Positions 8,606 to 17,584 of a DNA stretch of 64,000 nt are shown here, in pieces. Source of the DNA: Flavivirga amylovorans. Lineage in GTDB: Bacteria > Bacteroidota > Bacteroidia > Flavobacteriales > Flavobacteriaceae. A program made the translations under genes and the position numbers. The stretch's first letter is position 1; every line of letters starts with the position of its first letter. The notes beneath the pieces were generated by a model that made no database searches, was not told where the DNA came from, and saw only the letters and a program-made list of their open reading frames with translations. The stretch lies in NCBI RefSeq assembly GCF_030540875.1, contig NZ_JAUOEM010000002.1, positions 216,926 to 280,925 of the forward strand, read 5' to 3'.

Positions 8606-9346
8606 ATGAAAAGCATTCGCAACATATTAAATTCCCGTTTTAAACGCAACGGGAATTTTTTTATGCAATTAACTAAAATTCTTGGCTTTAAACCTAAGCA
8701 CATTAAATTCTATAAAACGGCTTTTACACACCGATCCATGAATATAAGGGATAGTAAAGGGAATGCTATTAATTATGAGCGGTTAGAGTTTTTGGGAGAT
8801 GCTACATTAAGTGCCGTAATTGCGTCACACTTATACCTAGAAGTACCAAGTGGAGATGAAGGCTATCTAACTAAGATGCGTTCTAAGATTGTAAGTAGGG
8901 AGCATTTAAATGAGCTAGGTAAAGACTTAAATTTAATAGACTTAGTCGAGAGTAAGATTCCTCCAGGGCAATTTGGAGACAATATTCATGGTAATATCTT
9001 TGAAGCTTTAATTGGCGCTATTTTTCTTGACAAAGGCTATAAGTTTTGTGAAAAGTTTATATATAAGTGCGTTATTATTCCTTATGTAGATATAGAAACT
9101 TTAGAAGGTAAAGTTATTAGTTACAAAAGTTTGCTTATAGAATGGTGCCAAAAAGAAAAGAAAACATTTGGCTATAATGTGTATGAAGATACAGGTAATG
9201 ACGAGGTTCGACATTTTTCAGTAAAACTATCTATAGACGAAAAAATTGTTGCAAAAGCACGAGCAACATCCAAGAAAAAAGCGGAAGAAAAAGCTTCAAA
9301 ACGTGCTTTTTTTGCATTTCAAAGTAAGATGTCTAAGATGATTTAA
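8606..9346 (+). CDS. rnc: Ribonuclease III
   Basis: 246 residues. The RNase III signature is NYERLEFLGDATLSAV with the metal-binding acidic residues; the second acidic site is in GNIFEALIGAIFLD. The double-stranded RNA-binding domain occupies the C-terminal ~75 residues (SYKSLLIEWCQ...KAEEKASKRAFFAF). It processes rRNA and other duplex RNA. The start is uncertain. The ATG at 8606 gives a 19-residue extension, and the next ATG at 8663 lies right after a terminator-like hairpin (8629-8662). I keep 8606 because the extension is in frame and resembles my recollection of flavobacterial RNase III N-termini. Confidence 0.93.
   Translation: MKSIRNILNSRFKRNGNFFMQLTKILGFKPKHIKFYKTAFTHRSMNIRDSKGNAINYERLEFLGDATLSAVIASHLYLEVPSGDEGYLTKMRSKIVSREHLNELGKDLNLIDLVESKIPPGQFGDNIHGNIFEALIGAIFLDKGYKFCEKFIYKCVIIPYVDIETLEGKVISYKSLLIEWCQKEKKTFGYNVYEDTGNDEVRHFSVKLSIDEKIVAKARATSKKKAEEKASKRAFFAFQSKMSKMI
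8629..8662 (+). other. Perfect hairpin with T-run inside the 5' end of rnc
   Basis: The 11-bp perfect stem AAATTCCCGTT / AACGGGAATTT (8629-8639, 8648-8658) has an 8-nt loop and seven Ts at 8656-8662. It looks like an intrinsic terminator but lies within codons 8-19 of rnc if translation starts at 8606. Confidence 0.7.
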
Positions 9347-9466
9347 GAGATTTTAGACAAAAGGACTAAACTATAACGTTTTCGTTTACTTTGTTATTAA
9401 GATATAAGTTAAACGTATTCCGATTGACTGTTTTTAATACTATATTTACCGTGATTAATATAAGTT

Positions 9467-9952
9467 ATGGCTGTACACAAACTTATTCTTGATGATGTTT
9501 TTGAAGAAGATTTATATACTTTAATTGCAATTCATTGTACACTTGAAGATTATCGTTTAGTATATCTTTTAAATAAGTATTTAGGAATAAGTCTTATTAG
9601 AAACCCATTAGATTTAGATTATCAAAATGGAAAATCCACGTACTCTTTTTTTGAATGGGAAGATGATAAACAACAGACAATCTGGAATTTAGTGTCTAAT
9701 GTATGCAAAACAGAAGATTATAGACAAAGGAATGGTGAATCATTATTTGATTCTGAAGAAAAGATAACGAGGATAGCATATTTAATACCAGAATATAAAA
9801 TGGTTAATTATTTTTTAAAAATAGATAATGAAGTCAATTTTAGCAAACAGAAATATATTCTAAATAATGTATTAAAAGTGCCTCAAATAGCTACAGCTTA
9901 TAGTATTGATATTAATCAATTGAAATCTAAGGACAATTTAATTTTTAACTAA
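9467..9952 (+). CDS. IPExxxVDY family protein
   Basis: 161 residues, no signal peptide. It carries the family signature IPE....NYFL near residue 107 (here VNY instead of VDY). This small family of unknown function is typical of Bacteroidota and commonly sits directly upstream of pyruvate kinase, as here. Its stop codon overlaps the pyk start (TAATG), so the two are translationally coupled. The N-terminal ~95 residues are predicted helical with many acidic and aromatic residues. No catalytic motif is visible. Confidence 0.85.
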   Translation: MAVHKLILDDVFEEDLYTLIAIHCTLEDYRLVYLLNKYLGISLIRNPLDLDYQNGKSTYSFFEWEDDKQQTIWNLVSNVCKTEDYRQRNGESLFDSEEKITRIAYLIPEYKMVNYFLKIDNEVNFSKQKYILNNVLKVPQIATAYSIDINQLKSKDNLIFN

Positions 9953-11394
9953 TGTCAACAACAAAGAAAACGAAAATAGTAGCAACATTAGGACCTGCTA
10001 CAAGTACAAAAGAAGTTTTAAAGGGAATGCTTGAAGAAGGTGTTAACGTATTTAGAATAAACTTTTCTCATGCCGATTACAGCGATGTTACAGAGCGTAT
10101 CACAATGATACGAGAGTTGAATGAAGAACATGGTTTTACTGCTGCTATTTTAGCAGATTTACAAGGACCTAAACTTCGTGTTGGTGTTATGAAGGAGGAA
10201 GTCGTTGTTCATCCTGGTGATGAAATTGTATTTGCAACTGGCGAACGTTTTGAAGGAACAAAGGAACGTGTTTATATGACCTACGAAAGGTTTCCTCAAG
10301 ATGCAAAACCAGGAGAGCGTATTCTTTTAGATGATGGAAAATTAATTTTTGAAGTTGTTTCAACTAACAAAGAAAACGAAGTTGTTGCTCGTGTGATTCA
10401 AGGAGGTCCCCTTAAATCTAAAAAAGGAGTTAATCTTCCTAATACAAATATTTCGCAACCAGCTTTAACCGAAAAAGATGTTGAAGATGCTATTTTTGCT
10501 GTTAGTCAAGATGTAGATTGGATTGCTTTATCATTTGTGCGTCATGCAGAAGATTTAATGCAACTGCGCGATTTAATAAATAAACATAGTGAGCATAAAA
10601 TACCAATTATAGCTAAAATAGAAAAGCCGGAAGCTGTAGAAAATATCGATAAAATTGTAGCACATTGTGACGGTCTTATGGTAGCCCGTGGTGATTTAGG
10701 AGTAGAGGTTCCTGCAGAGGAAGTACCTCTTATTCAAAAGCAATTGGTGTTACGTGCTAAAAAGGCGAGAATTCCTGTAATTATAGCAACTCAGATGATG
10801 GAGACTATGATTTCCAGTTTAACACCAACAAGAGCAGAGGTGAACGATGTTGCAAATTCAGTTATGGACGGTGCGGATGCTGTGATGTTATCTGGTGAGA
10901 CATCTGTGGGTAGCTATCCTGTGCAGGTTATTAAACAAATGTCTGATATACTTAAAAGTGTAGAAGACTCAAGTTTGATTAAAGTACCACAATTACCTCC
11001 ACATATTCGTACAAATCGTTATATAACAAAATCTATTTGTTATCATGCCGCTAATATGGCAAACGAAATTAATGCAAAAGCCATTTCAACATTAACAAAT
11101 AGTGGGTATACAGCATTTCAAATTTCAGCATGGAGACCATCATGTCATATTTTAGTTTTTACATCTAATAAACGTATATTAACACGTCTTAGTTTACTTT
11201 GGGGGGTTCGTGCTTTTTACTACGATAAATTTGTAAGTACAGATGAAACTATTGAAGATGTTAATGCTATTGCATGTAAAAGAGGTTATTTAGAGGAAGG
11301 TGATATGCTTATTAGTTTAGCAGCAATGCCAATTAAAGACAAAGGTATGGTGAATACATTACGTGTTACAGAAATAGAGACTTGTAATTTTTAA
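9952..11394 (+). CDS. pyk: Pyruvate kinase
   Basis: 480 residues, full length. It converts phosphoenolpyruvate and ADP to pyruvate and ATP. Visible motifs are TKIVATLGPAT and NVFRINFSHAD at the N-terminus, the K/Mg-binding IPIIAKIEKPEAVENID block, DGLMVARGDLGVE, ATQMMETM, and the C-terminal regulatory domain. The start overlaps the stop of the IPExxxVDY gene by one base. A terminator follows. Confidence 0.97.
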   Translation: MSTTKKTKIVATLGPATSTKEVLKGMLEEGVNVFRINFSHADYSDVTERITMIRELNEEHGFTAAILADLQGPKLRVGVMKEEVVVHPGDEIVFATGERFEGTKERVYMTYERFPQDAKPGERILLDDGKLIFEVVSTNKENEVVARVIQGGPLKSKKGVNLPNTNISQPALTEKDVEDAIFAVSQDVDWIALSFVRHAEDLMQLRDLINKHSEHKIPIIAKIEKPEAVENIDKIVAHCDGLMVARGDLGVEVPAEEVPLIQKQLVLRAKKARIPVIIATQMMETMISSLTPTRAEVNDVANSVMDGADAVMLSGETSVGSYPVQVIKQMSDILKSVEDSSLIKVPQLPPHIRTNRYITKSICYHAANMANEINAKAISTLTNSGYTAFQISAWRPSCHILVFTSNKRILTRLSLLWGVRAFYYDKFVSTDETIEDVNAIACKRGYLEEGDMLISLAAMPIKDKGMVNTLRVTEIETCNF

Positions 11395-11404
11395 TAATTC
11401 ATTT

Positions 11405-11437
11405 AAGCGTTATTCTTATTAGGGGTGACGCTTTTTT
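11405..11437 (+). terminator. Terminator after pyk
   Basis: Short stem AAGCGT / ACGCTT with a loop of about 17 nt and a run of seven Ts, 10 bp after the pyk stop. Confidence 0.6.
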
Positions 11438-11503
11438 TATAGTATCTAAAATAAGGAAAATTGGTCCGGAGAGAAATTGAAGGGTTTCAATACATTTGAC
11501 CGA

Positions 11504-12601
11504 TTAAAACTTAAATTTTAATTGAACACTTACGCTTTTTTGCTCTGGTTTTTTCTTCGCTTCTGTATTTAAATTAGACATTGATATACCCAATAAGCGT
11601 ACGGAATTGTTTAATTTTTCTTGATATAACAAATCCTTTGCGGTTTCTAAAATAACACTCTTATCGCTTATAAAATACTGCAATGTTTTACTCCTTGTCT
11701 GTAATGTGAAATCACTATATTTTATTTTTAATGTAACTGTTTTTCCAGCTACTTTACTTTTGTCTAAACGTCGTGAAACTTCGTCAGCAATATGCTCAAG
11801 TTTTTCAAGCATAAATATTTCACTCGATAAATTTTCGCTAAAAGTCCGTTCGGCAGCCAACGATTTTCGTATCCTATTAGGTTTTACCTCGCTATTATGA
11901 ATGCCTCTAACTATATGGTAATAATAGCGTCCAGACTTTCCAAAATTTTTATCAAGATACTCAAGTGATTTTCCTTTTAAATCCAATCCCGTAAAAATAC
12001 CTTTTTGATACATTTTTTCGGCAGTCACTCTACCTACACCATAAAACTTCCTAATATCTAATTGTTCCAAGAATTCAATAACTTCTTCTGGATTTACTGT
12101 TTTTTGCCCATTAGGCTTATTGTAATCACTTGCCACTTTAGCTATGAATTTATTAATAGAGATTCCAGCAGAAGCCGTTAAACCAACTTCCTTAAAAATG
12201 CGTTCACGAATTTCTTCAGCAATTAAAGAAGCACTTGGATTCCCTTTTTTATTTTCAGTAACATCTAAATAAGCCTCATCAAGTGAAAGTGGTTCTACCA
12301 AATCGGTATAATCATAAAAGATAAGCCTAACTTTTTTAGAAATTTCGCTGTATCTATCAAAACGCGGTCTTACAAAAATCAAATCCGTACATAATTTAGA
12401 AGCCAGATTACCAGCCATGGCACTTTTTACTCCAAATTTTCTAGCCTCATAACTAGCAGCGCTAACAACACCTCGTTTGCCACCACCGCCAACAGCAAGG
12501 GGTTTCCCTTTAAGATCAGGATTGTCCATTTGCTCAACGGATGCATAAAACGCATCCATATCTACATGAATGATTTTTCTTATTGTTAAATCGCCAGACA
12601 T
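11504..12601 (-). CDS. dinB: DNA polymerase IV (Y family)
   Basis: 365 residues. A translesion polymerase with the metal-binding carboxylates in HVDMDAFYASVEQ (Asp14) and SLDEAYLD (Asp108, Glu109), helix-hairpin-helix motifs around residues 170-210, and a little-finger domain. The protein ends in QLKFKF, a good match for a beta-clamp binding peptide, as expected for Pol IV. It is divergent from the CYTH gene. No obvious LexA-type box was seen in the 93-bp intergenic region, which instead contains a hairpin repeat. Confidence 0.93.
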   Translation of the reverse strand: MSGDLTIRKIIHVDMDAFYASVEQMDNPDLKGKPLAVGGGGKRGVVSAASYEARKFGVKSAMAGNLASKLCTDLIFVRPRFDRYSEISKKVRLIFYDYTDLVEPLSLDEAYLDVTENKKGNPSASLIAEEIRERIFKEVGLTASAGISINKFIAKVASDYNKPNGQKTVNPEEVIEFLEQLDIRKFYGVGRVTAEKMYQKGIFTGLDLKGKSLEYLDKNFGKSGRYYYHIVRGIHNSEVKPNRIRKSLAAERTFSENLSSEIFMLEKLEHIADEVSRRLDKSKVAGKTVTLKIKYSDFTLQTRSKTLQYFISDKSVILETAKDLLYQEKLNNSVRLLGISMSNLNTEAKKKPEQKSVSVQLKFKF

Positions 12602-12616
12602 ACTGTAAATTTATGA

Positions 12617-12636
12617 ATTCCTGCGGAGGCAGGAAT
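12617..12636. repeat. Short ATTCCTGC-GCAGGAAT hairpin repeat, copy 2
   Basis: Perfect 8-bp stem ATTCCTGC / GCAGGAAT with loop GGAG, between the divergent dinB and CYTH starts. The stem is the same as the copy at 32153, where the loop is GAAG. Confidence 0.75.
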
Positions 12637-12694
12637 CTCAATTTATGAGATTTCAATAAAATTAAGTAAGATACCCACTTTCGTAGGCATTATT

Positions 12695-13165
12695 ATGATA
12701 GAAATAGAACGTAAATTTTTAGTGACATCAAGAGCTTATAGAGATGAAGCATTTAAGAGTACTAGAATTATTCAAGGGTTTTTAAACACTCATAAAAAAC
12801 GTACGGTTCGTGTTAGATTGAAAGGAGATATAGGTTATATAACGGTAAAAGGTCAATCAACACAAGATGGTCTATCACGATTTGAATGGGAGAAAGATAT
12901 ATCTAAAAACGAAGCAGAATCACTGTTAAATATTTGTGAATCAGGAGTTATTGATAAAATTCGCTATGAAGTAAAGATTAAAAATCATATTTTTGAAATA
13001 GATGAGTTCTTTGGAGATAATGAAGGATTAGTTGTTGCAGAAGTTGAATTAGGAAGTGAAAATGAAATCTATGAAATGCCTCATTGGTTAGGACAAGAAG
13101 TTACAGGACATATAAAATATTATAACTCCCAGTTAAGCAAACATCCATATAAAACATGGCAATAA
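12695..13165 (+). CDS. CYTH domain protein (inorganic triphosphatase / adenylate cyclase-like fold)
   Basis: 156 residues. It starts MIEIERKFLV, the ExExK signature (Glu3, Glu5, Lys7) of the CYTH triphosphate-tunnel fold, followed by alternating acid/base strands (VRVRLKGDIGYITVKG, FEWEKDI, EIDEFFG). Bacterial members of this short type mostly hydrolyse inorganic triphosphate. The substrate is not proven here. It leads a three-gene run with the YciI-like lipoprotein and the EEP hydrolase. Confidence 0.88.
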   Translation: MIEIERKFLVTSRAYRDEAFKSTRIIQGFLNTHKKRTVRVRLKGDIGYITVKGQSTQDGLSRFEWEKDISKNEAESLLNICESGVIDKIRYEVKIKNHIFEIDEFFGDNEGLVVAEVELGSENEIYEMPHWLGQEVTGHIKYYNSQLSKHPYKTWQ

Positions 13166-13182
13166 TTTAAAAAGACCTAATT

Positions 13183-13728
13183 ATGAAACATTTAATATTA
13201 CCAGTATTTTTAGTATGTGTTCTTTTTTCGTGTAAAGAAGGAGCAAAGGCATCTATGTCGGACATTAAAGAAGGTACTTCAGAAGTTAAAGAAGAACAAG
13301 TAGATTCAATAATAGAAGTTGTAGAAGAACCTATTAAGAAAACAACTAAGCAAATTAAAGAAGAGCTCATAGCAAAAGGTTTTAAGGTTTTTGATTTTGT
13401 TGATAATAAAACGCAAGACACCATTATAATGCAGCAATATTTCATGGCGTTTTTAAAAACAGGGCCTATAAGAGGACAAAACGAAGAAGAAACAGCCTTG
13501 TTACAGGAAGAGCATTTAGCACATTTAACAAAGATGTACGATCTAGGATATGCAGATATTTCTGGTCCTTTTGGAGACGACGGAGATATTCGCGGGGTAA
13601 CAGTTTATAATGTCCCCACGTTAAAAATGGCAGATAGTTTAGCAAACTCTGATCCTATGGTAAAAGCAGGGCGCTTAGAAATTGAAATACACCCGTGGTG
13701 GGCAGGAAAAGGATTTCCTTTGCGATAG
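13183..13728 (+). CDS. YciI-like domain lipoprotein
   Basis: 181 residues. The signal peptide has a lipobox cysteine (LFSC, Cys17). A Lys/Glu-rich linker follows to about residue 65, then a YciI-type domain: YFMAFLKTGPIRGQ, HLAHLTKMYDLGYADISGPF, DIRGVTVYNV, ADSLANSDPMVKAG and EIHPWW. YciI domains are ferredoxin-like folds of mostly unknown activity with a conserved His-Asp pair; most are cytoplasmic, so a lipoprotein version is less common. It sits 17 bp after the CYTH gene and abuts the next gene with no gap. Confidence 0.75.
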   Translation: MKHLILPVFLVCVLFSCKEGAKASMSDIKEGTSEVKEEQVDSIIEVVEEPIKKTTKQIKEELIAKGFKVFDFVDNKTQDTIIMQQYFMAFLKTGPIRGQNEEETALLQEEHLAHLTKMYDLGYADISGPFGDDGDIRGVTVYNVPTLKMADSLANSDPMVKAGRLEIEIHPWWAGKGFPLR

Positions 13729-14598
13729 ATGTTAAGACTTTTAAAGCTCCTATTTCATATCATTAATGTTGTAATAATTATAGCGTTATTGATCATTCAT
13801 TTTTTTGTGAAAGAAAGTAGTTACGAGGCATCTTTATATTTTTATACGTTTCCTTTACCAATAATTATTCTTATCATTTTAATACTTTCTATTTTTATCA
13901 AAAAAAGGAAGTATAACATAATATTAGTAGGGGTTTTATTAGCTATCTGGTTAGGAAGAAGCTTTAGAATTCATTTTGCAGAAGATATTAAAGAAACAGA
14001 CTTAGAGGTTGTTTTTTGGAATGCTTCACATGACAGGAATTTTGAAGAAGCTTTTAATGTCAATAAAGGTATTCCAGATGTGCTTGTTTTGGTTGAACAC
14101 GGTGAATTTATAGTAAAAGAGTTTCAGCAAAAGTATCCTGATTATACTTTTTACAGGTCTATTAGAGGAATCAGTATTTTTTCAAGAACATCGTTAAAAA
14201 TTATAAATGAAACAACATCAAATTATAAATCCAACTTTATAAATTTTGAAACTCAAGGAATCAATTTCTATGTTTTTGATGTGTCGGCAAGCATGGATGT
14301 ACCTCGTGAGTGGGAGTTAGGATTTGTAAACGCATTAATTCAAGAAACAAATAATACGGTGATTCTAGGAGACTTTAATGTGCCTTATGAATCTAAATAT
14401 TTCGATGCTATTAAAACGAATTTTAATCATACTTTCTCAGAAAAGGGAAATGGCTTTAGGGAAACTTGGTTTTGGAATATTCCTTTACTGTCTTTAGATC
14501 ATATTTGGGTTTCTAAAGATTTAAAAGTCCTTAAAACAGAAAAGATAGCTACTTTTAAAAGTGATCATAGCATGATTAAAACCTTTATAAGAAAGTAA
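13729..14598 (+). CDS. Membrane-anchored endonuclease/exonuclease/phosphatase family protein
   Basis: 289 residues. Three membrane helices (about 8-28, 40-58, 63-80) precede an EEP domain with all the expected motifs: VVFWNASHD (Asn), LVEHGEF (Glu), ILGDFNVPYES (DFN), LDHIWVS and KSDHSMI (terminal DH). This layout is common for periplasm-facing EEP hydrolases of unknown substrate. The gene starts directly after the preceding stop codon and ends tail-to-tail with pbpC with no intergenic base. Confidence 0.88.
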   Translation: MLRLLKLLFHIINVVIIIALLIIHFFVKESSYEASLYFYTFPLPIIILIILILSIFIKKRKYNIILVGVLLAIWLGRSFRIHFAEDIKETDLEVVFWNASHDRNFEEAFNVNKGIPDVLVLVEHGEFIVKEFQQKYPDYTFYRSIRGISIFSRTSLKIINETTSNYKSNFINFETQGINFYVFDVSASMDVPREWELGFVNALIQETNNTVILGDFNVPYESKYFDAIKTNFNHTFSEKGNGFRETWFWNIPLLSLDHIWVSKDLKVLKTEKIATFKSDHSMIKTFIRK

Positions 14599-16950
14599 TT
14601 ATTCTGAAATTGTAATTCTTCGTTTCGCCTCGTTCCCAAATTTGTCTACAACAGTAATTATATGGGGGCCTTGTTTAGGCATAATTGCCATATCATGGAT
14701 GTCCTTAGTACTTCCAATAAAAGTGTCGTTTAGGTACCAAAACAAAGTGCTTTCGGGTTTAGAATGTGCTATTTTTAAAATAAGATCATTGGTGTTTCCA
14801 TCAAAATCTTTGGGTAAGAAAATAGCATTATTCTCTTTTGGATAAATAAATTCCATTGAGGCGGTATTTTCTCCTAAACAATCACTTCTGAATTTAGGAA
14901 GTGGTTTGTAAAATGGGTTTTTGGTTTTGTAATAGTGAGCCATTAAAGGCGGTAAAACAAACCAGGGTTTATGAATGATATTGTTTAAATCTTCACAAGA
15001 TGCACTCACTTGAAAGGATTCGTTATTATCTACATGAATTAATACGTGATAGGGGCATGGCTTTGTTTTTAAGCCACTTACCTGAATAAATTTTTGCTCA
15101 ATATTTTTGCAATTTTGAGATGCTCTATGTCCGCTTTGTTTACAAATATCGATCTCTTGCATTTCATCAAAAGGTTTTGAAAACCAATTACTATTTGGTA
15201 ATAAATCGAACACATCAAATAAAATAGGAGCTGCTGTTTGTACACCAACTAAACCCGGTCGTCCTTCTCCATCCGCATTACCAACCCAAACCCCAACAAC
15301 ATAATCTTTAGTAGTACCAATAGCCCAGGCATCCCGAAACCCAAAACTAGTACCAGTTTTCCATGCAACCTGTTTAGAACCATCAAAAAATTCCCAACTT
15401 TCATCACTTTCAGGTCTGTTTACTTCTTTTAAACTTTCATAGGTCAAATAAATAGATGCCGCATCAAAAAGGGTTTTACCACTAGTCTTATCTCCAAAAT
15501 CAATATTGTTTGAAGCTAAAAAAGTAGGTTCGCAAAACTCATTTGTAAAATACTTACTGGAAGTTTCCGTAAAATGATTTAAGGTTGAAGAGAGCGCCGC
15601 ATAACTTTTACATAAATCCCAAAGGTTACTTTCTGCACCTCCCAAGATAAGAGATAGACCATAATGATTGGCGTTATACTTTAAGTCTTTTAATTGTAAA
15701 GTTTTTAAATAATGGTGGAACCTATCTAAACCGAATTCCTGAAGCATTCTAACAGCTGGAACATTTAACGAACGTGATAAAGCTCTACTAGCAGGAACTG
15801 CACCATCGTAGGTTTTGTTATAATTCTCTGGATTGTAACTACCAAATTGAGTAGGAACGTCTGCAACCAAGGTATTAGGCAATAAATCCCCAGCATCTAA
15901 CATAGCGGCATATAAAAAAGGTTTTAAAATGCTACCTGTACTTCTTGGTTTATTTATAATGTCAACATCTTTTTGATGCCTTTTATCAGTGGGTGTATTG
16001 CCCACATAAGCTAAAACCTGTCTAGTCTTTACATCTAAAACCAACACGGCTGCATTATAAATTTCATTCTGGCTTAATTGATTATAATGGTTTTTTATAA
16101 TATAGTTTACGCGTTGTTGAAGTTTAGAGTCAATAGTTGTTTTTATACGCTTACCATGATTGGTTTGGGATACTCTTTGTAATAGATGAGGTGCTATTTG
16201 TGGTAGTGGATATGGTTTTTGAGGTAAGCCTTCTGCAATTGATAGTTTATAGGTTAAAGAATCAATCAAGGCGTTTTCTAAAAGTTTTTTTAAAAGACGA
16301 TCACGTTTTTTTAATAATTGACCCTGGTTTTTCCCTGGGTAAATTAAACTAGGGGCATTAGGCAATACGGCTAGCGCGGCGCTTTCCGCCCAAGATAATT
16401 GATTAGCATTTCTATTAAAATAACGCCATGATGCAGCATCTAATCCAACAACATTCCCTCCAAAAGGAGCATGACTACTATAATAGGATAATATGTTGTT
16501 TTTGGATTCTCGTAACTCTAATCGAGTTGCCAAAATAATTTCTTTAAGCTTTTCGAAATAGGTTCTTGATTGCCCTTTTCTCGACAATCGAATGACTTGT
16601 TGTGTAATGGTGCTTCCGCCTCGTTTTACAGAACCAGATTTTAGATTGTCTCTTAATGCTTTATAGATGGATATGGGGTTGAAACCGGGATGTTTATAAA
16701 AATATTCATCTTCAAATTGAACGATACAGATTTTAAATTTTTCAGGGATACTATCGTTTTGAGGAAATCGCCATTGGCCATCTTTGGCAATTTGGGCACC
16801 TAGCAATTCATTATTTGAACTAGTAATAACGGTTGTTGTAGGGTCTTTAAAAAGTTGATTTGGCAGACAGAAATAATAAGCAATTAATAATACAGCTAAT
16901 ATTGCGGATTTAATTTTATGGCGTTTTATATAGTTTTTTATTCTGTTCAT
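14599..16950 (-). CDS. pbpC: Penicillin-binding protein 1C
   Basis: 783 residues. One N-terminal membrane anchor (about 13-29). A GT51 transglycosylase follows with catalytic Glu80 in FEDEYFYKHPGF and GGSTITQQ. The transpeptidase has SILK (nucleophile Ser340), SRSLNVPA (SxN) and KTG at 531-533. The C-terminal BiPBP_C domain is present. It is a bifunctional peptidoglycan synthase of the type usually encoded next to a bacterial alpha-2-macroglobulin. Here that partner is 1.9 kb upstream on the same strand, with three small genes in between. All catalytic motifs are intact. Confidence 0.95.
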   Translation of the reverse strand: MNRIKNYIKRHKIKSAILAVLLIAYYFCLPNQLFKDPTTTVITSSNNELLGAQIAKDGQWRFPQNDSIPEKFKICIVQFEDEYFYKHPGFNPISIYKALRDNLKSGSVKRGGSTITQQVIRLSRKGQSRTYFEKLKEIILATRLELRESKNNILSYYSSHAPFGGNVVGLDAASWRYFNRNANQLSWAESAALAVLPNAPSLIYPGKNQGQLLKKRDRLLKKLLENALIDSLTYKLSIAEGLPQKPYPLPQIAPHLLQRVSQTNHGKRIKTTIDSKLQQRVNYIIKNHYNQLSQNEIYNAAVLVLDVKTRQVLAYVGNTPTDKRHQKDVDIINKPRSTGSILKPFLYAAMLDAGDLLPNTLVADVPTQFGSYNPENYNKTYDGAVPASRALSRSLNVPAVRMLQEFGLDRFHHYLKTLQLKDLKYNANHYGLSLILGGAESNLWDLCKSYAALSSTLNHFTETSSKYFTNEFCEPTFLASNNIDFGDKTSGKTLFDAASIYLTYESLKEVNRPESDESWEFFDGSKQVAWKTGTSFGFRDAWAIGTTKDYVVGVWVGNADGEGRPGLVGVQTAAPILFDVFDLLPNSNWFSKPFDEMQEIDICKQSGHRASQNCKNIEQKFIQVSGLKTKPCPYHVLIHVDNNESFQVSASCEDLNNIIHKPWFVLPPLMAHYYKTKNPFYKPLPKFRSDCLGENTASMEFIYPKENNAIFLPKDFDGNTNDLILKIAHSKPESTLFWYLNDTFIGSTKDIHDMAIMPKQGPHIITVVDKFGNEAKRRITISE

Positions 16951-16961
16951 TTGGTTTTTGA

Positions 16962-17022
16962 CCCTTCCGTCTTTGATTTCTTTATTGAAATCAAATCCAC
17001 CTTTCCTTTATAAGGGAAGGAG
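16962..17022 (+). repeat. Double-hairpin intergenic element B1 (CCTTCC type)
   Basis: Order: CCCTTCCGTCTT, a hairpin TTTGATTTC/GAAATCAAA (16972-16980/16987-16995), TCCAC, then a second hairpin CTTTCCTT/AAGGGAAG with one G-T pair. Same architecture as elements at 17082, 17585 and 18721. Confidence 0.75.
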
Positions 17023-17081
17023 TTAAGTGTAACTTCATTTTAAATTTCATTTAATTGATCCATATTAATTCCTGTTTGATT

Positions 17082-17144
17082 CTCCCCCTTTTTAAGGAGG
17101 AGTGGATCCTATTTCAAAATATTGAAATAGAAGACGAGGAGGTT
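17082..17144 (-). repeat. Double-hairpin intergenic element B2 (CCTCCT type)
   Basis: Inverted orientation. Hairpin CTCCCCCTT/AAGGAGGAG with one mismatch, GTGGAT, hairpin CTATTTCAA/TTGAAATAG (17109-17117/17122-17130), then AAGACGAGGAGG. It abuts the stop codon of the DUF559 gene. Confidence 0.75.
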
Positions 17145-17507
17145 TTAACCTTTAAAATGATTACTTATTTCCTCTAATACATTAGCAATATTTTCAAAAA
17201 CTAATTTGTTTTCGAAACGAAGTACTTCAAAGCCTAATTCGTTTAAATCTTTAGTTCTTTCACAATCATAATTTTGTTGAGCAGAATCAAGATGATAAGC
17301 TCCGTCTAATTCTATAATTAGTTTTTCTGATGCGCAATAAAAATCAACAATATAGTTTTTAATACTATGCTGTCTTCTAAATTTTCTTCCTTCTAGTTTC
17401 TTTTTTTGTAAAAATGTCCATAATGCTGCTTCTGCTGAAGTTGAATTTTTCCGTAATGCTTTTCTGTATTCTTCAAGATACTTGTGGTTATGGATTTTGT
17501 TGCTCAT
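17145..17507 (-). CDS. DUF559 (Vsr-like PD-(D/E)xK) endonuclease domain protein
   Basis: 120 residues, a single DUF559 domain. The PD-(D/E)xK-type active site is visible as D55 in YIVDFYC and E66-L-D68 in LIIELDG, followed by H72. E25 sits in the conserved AEAALW helix. The fold is related to very-short-patch repair endonucleases; the biological target of stand-alone DUF559 proteins is not established. The gene is bracketed by palindromic elements: B2 directly at its stop codon, a partial element 14 bp above its start, and B3 beyond that. It also interrupts the pbpC/A2M pair, which suggests it is a late arrival. Confidence 0.85.
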   Translation of the reverse strand: MSNKIHNHKYLEEYRKALRKNSTSAEAALWTFLQKKKLEGRKFRRQHSIKNYIVDFYCASEKLIIELDGAYHLDSAQQNYDCERTKDLNELGFEVLRFENKLVFENIANVLEEISNHFKG

Positions 17508-17520
17508 ATTTATGATTTTA

Positions 17521-17540
17521 CCCTTTCGTCTTTGATTTCG
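17521..17540 (+). repeat. Partial/decayed double-hairpin element
   Basis: CCCTTTCGTCTTTGATTTCG matches the left arm of element B1 (CCCTTCCGTCTTTGATTTC) with a small change, then loses similarity. Confidence 0.5.
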
Positions 17541-17584
17541 ATTTTAAATTTTAGTTTCATTGTTTATTGTATACTCTTATTTAA

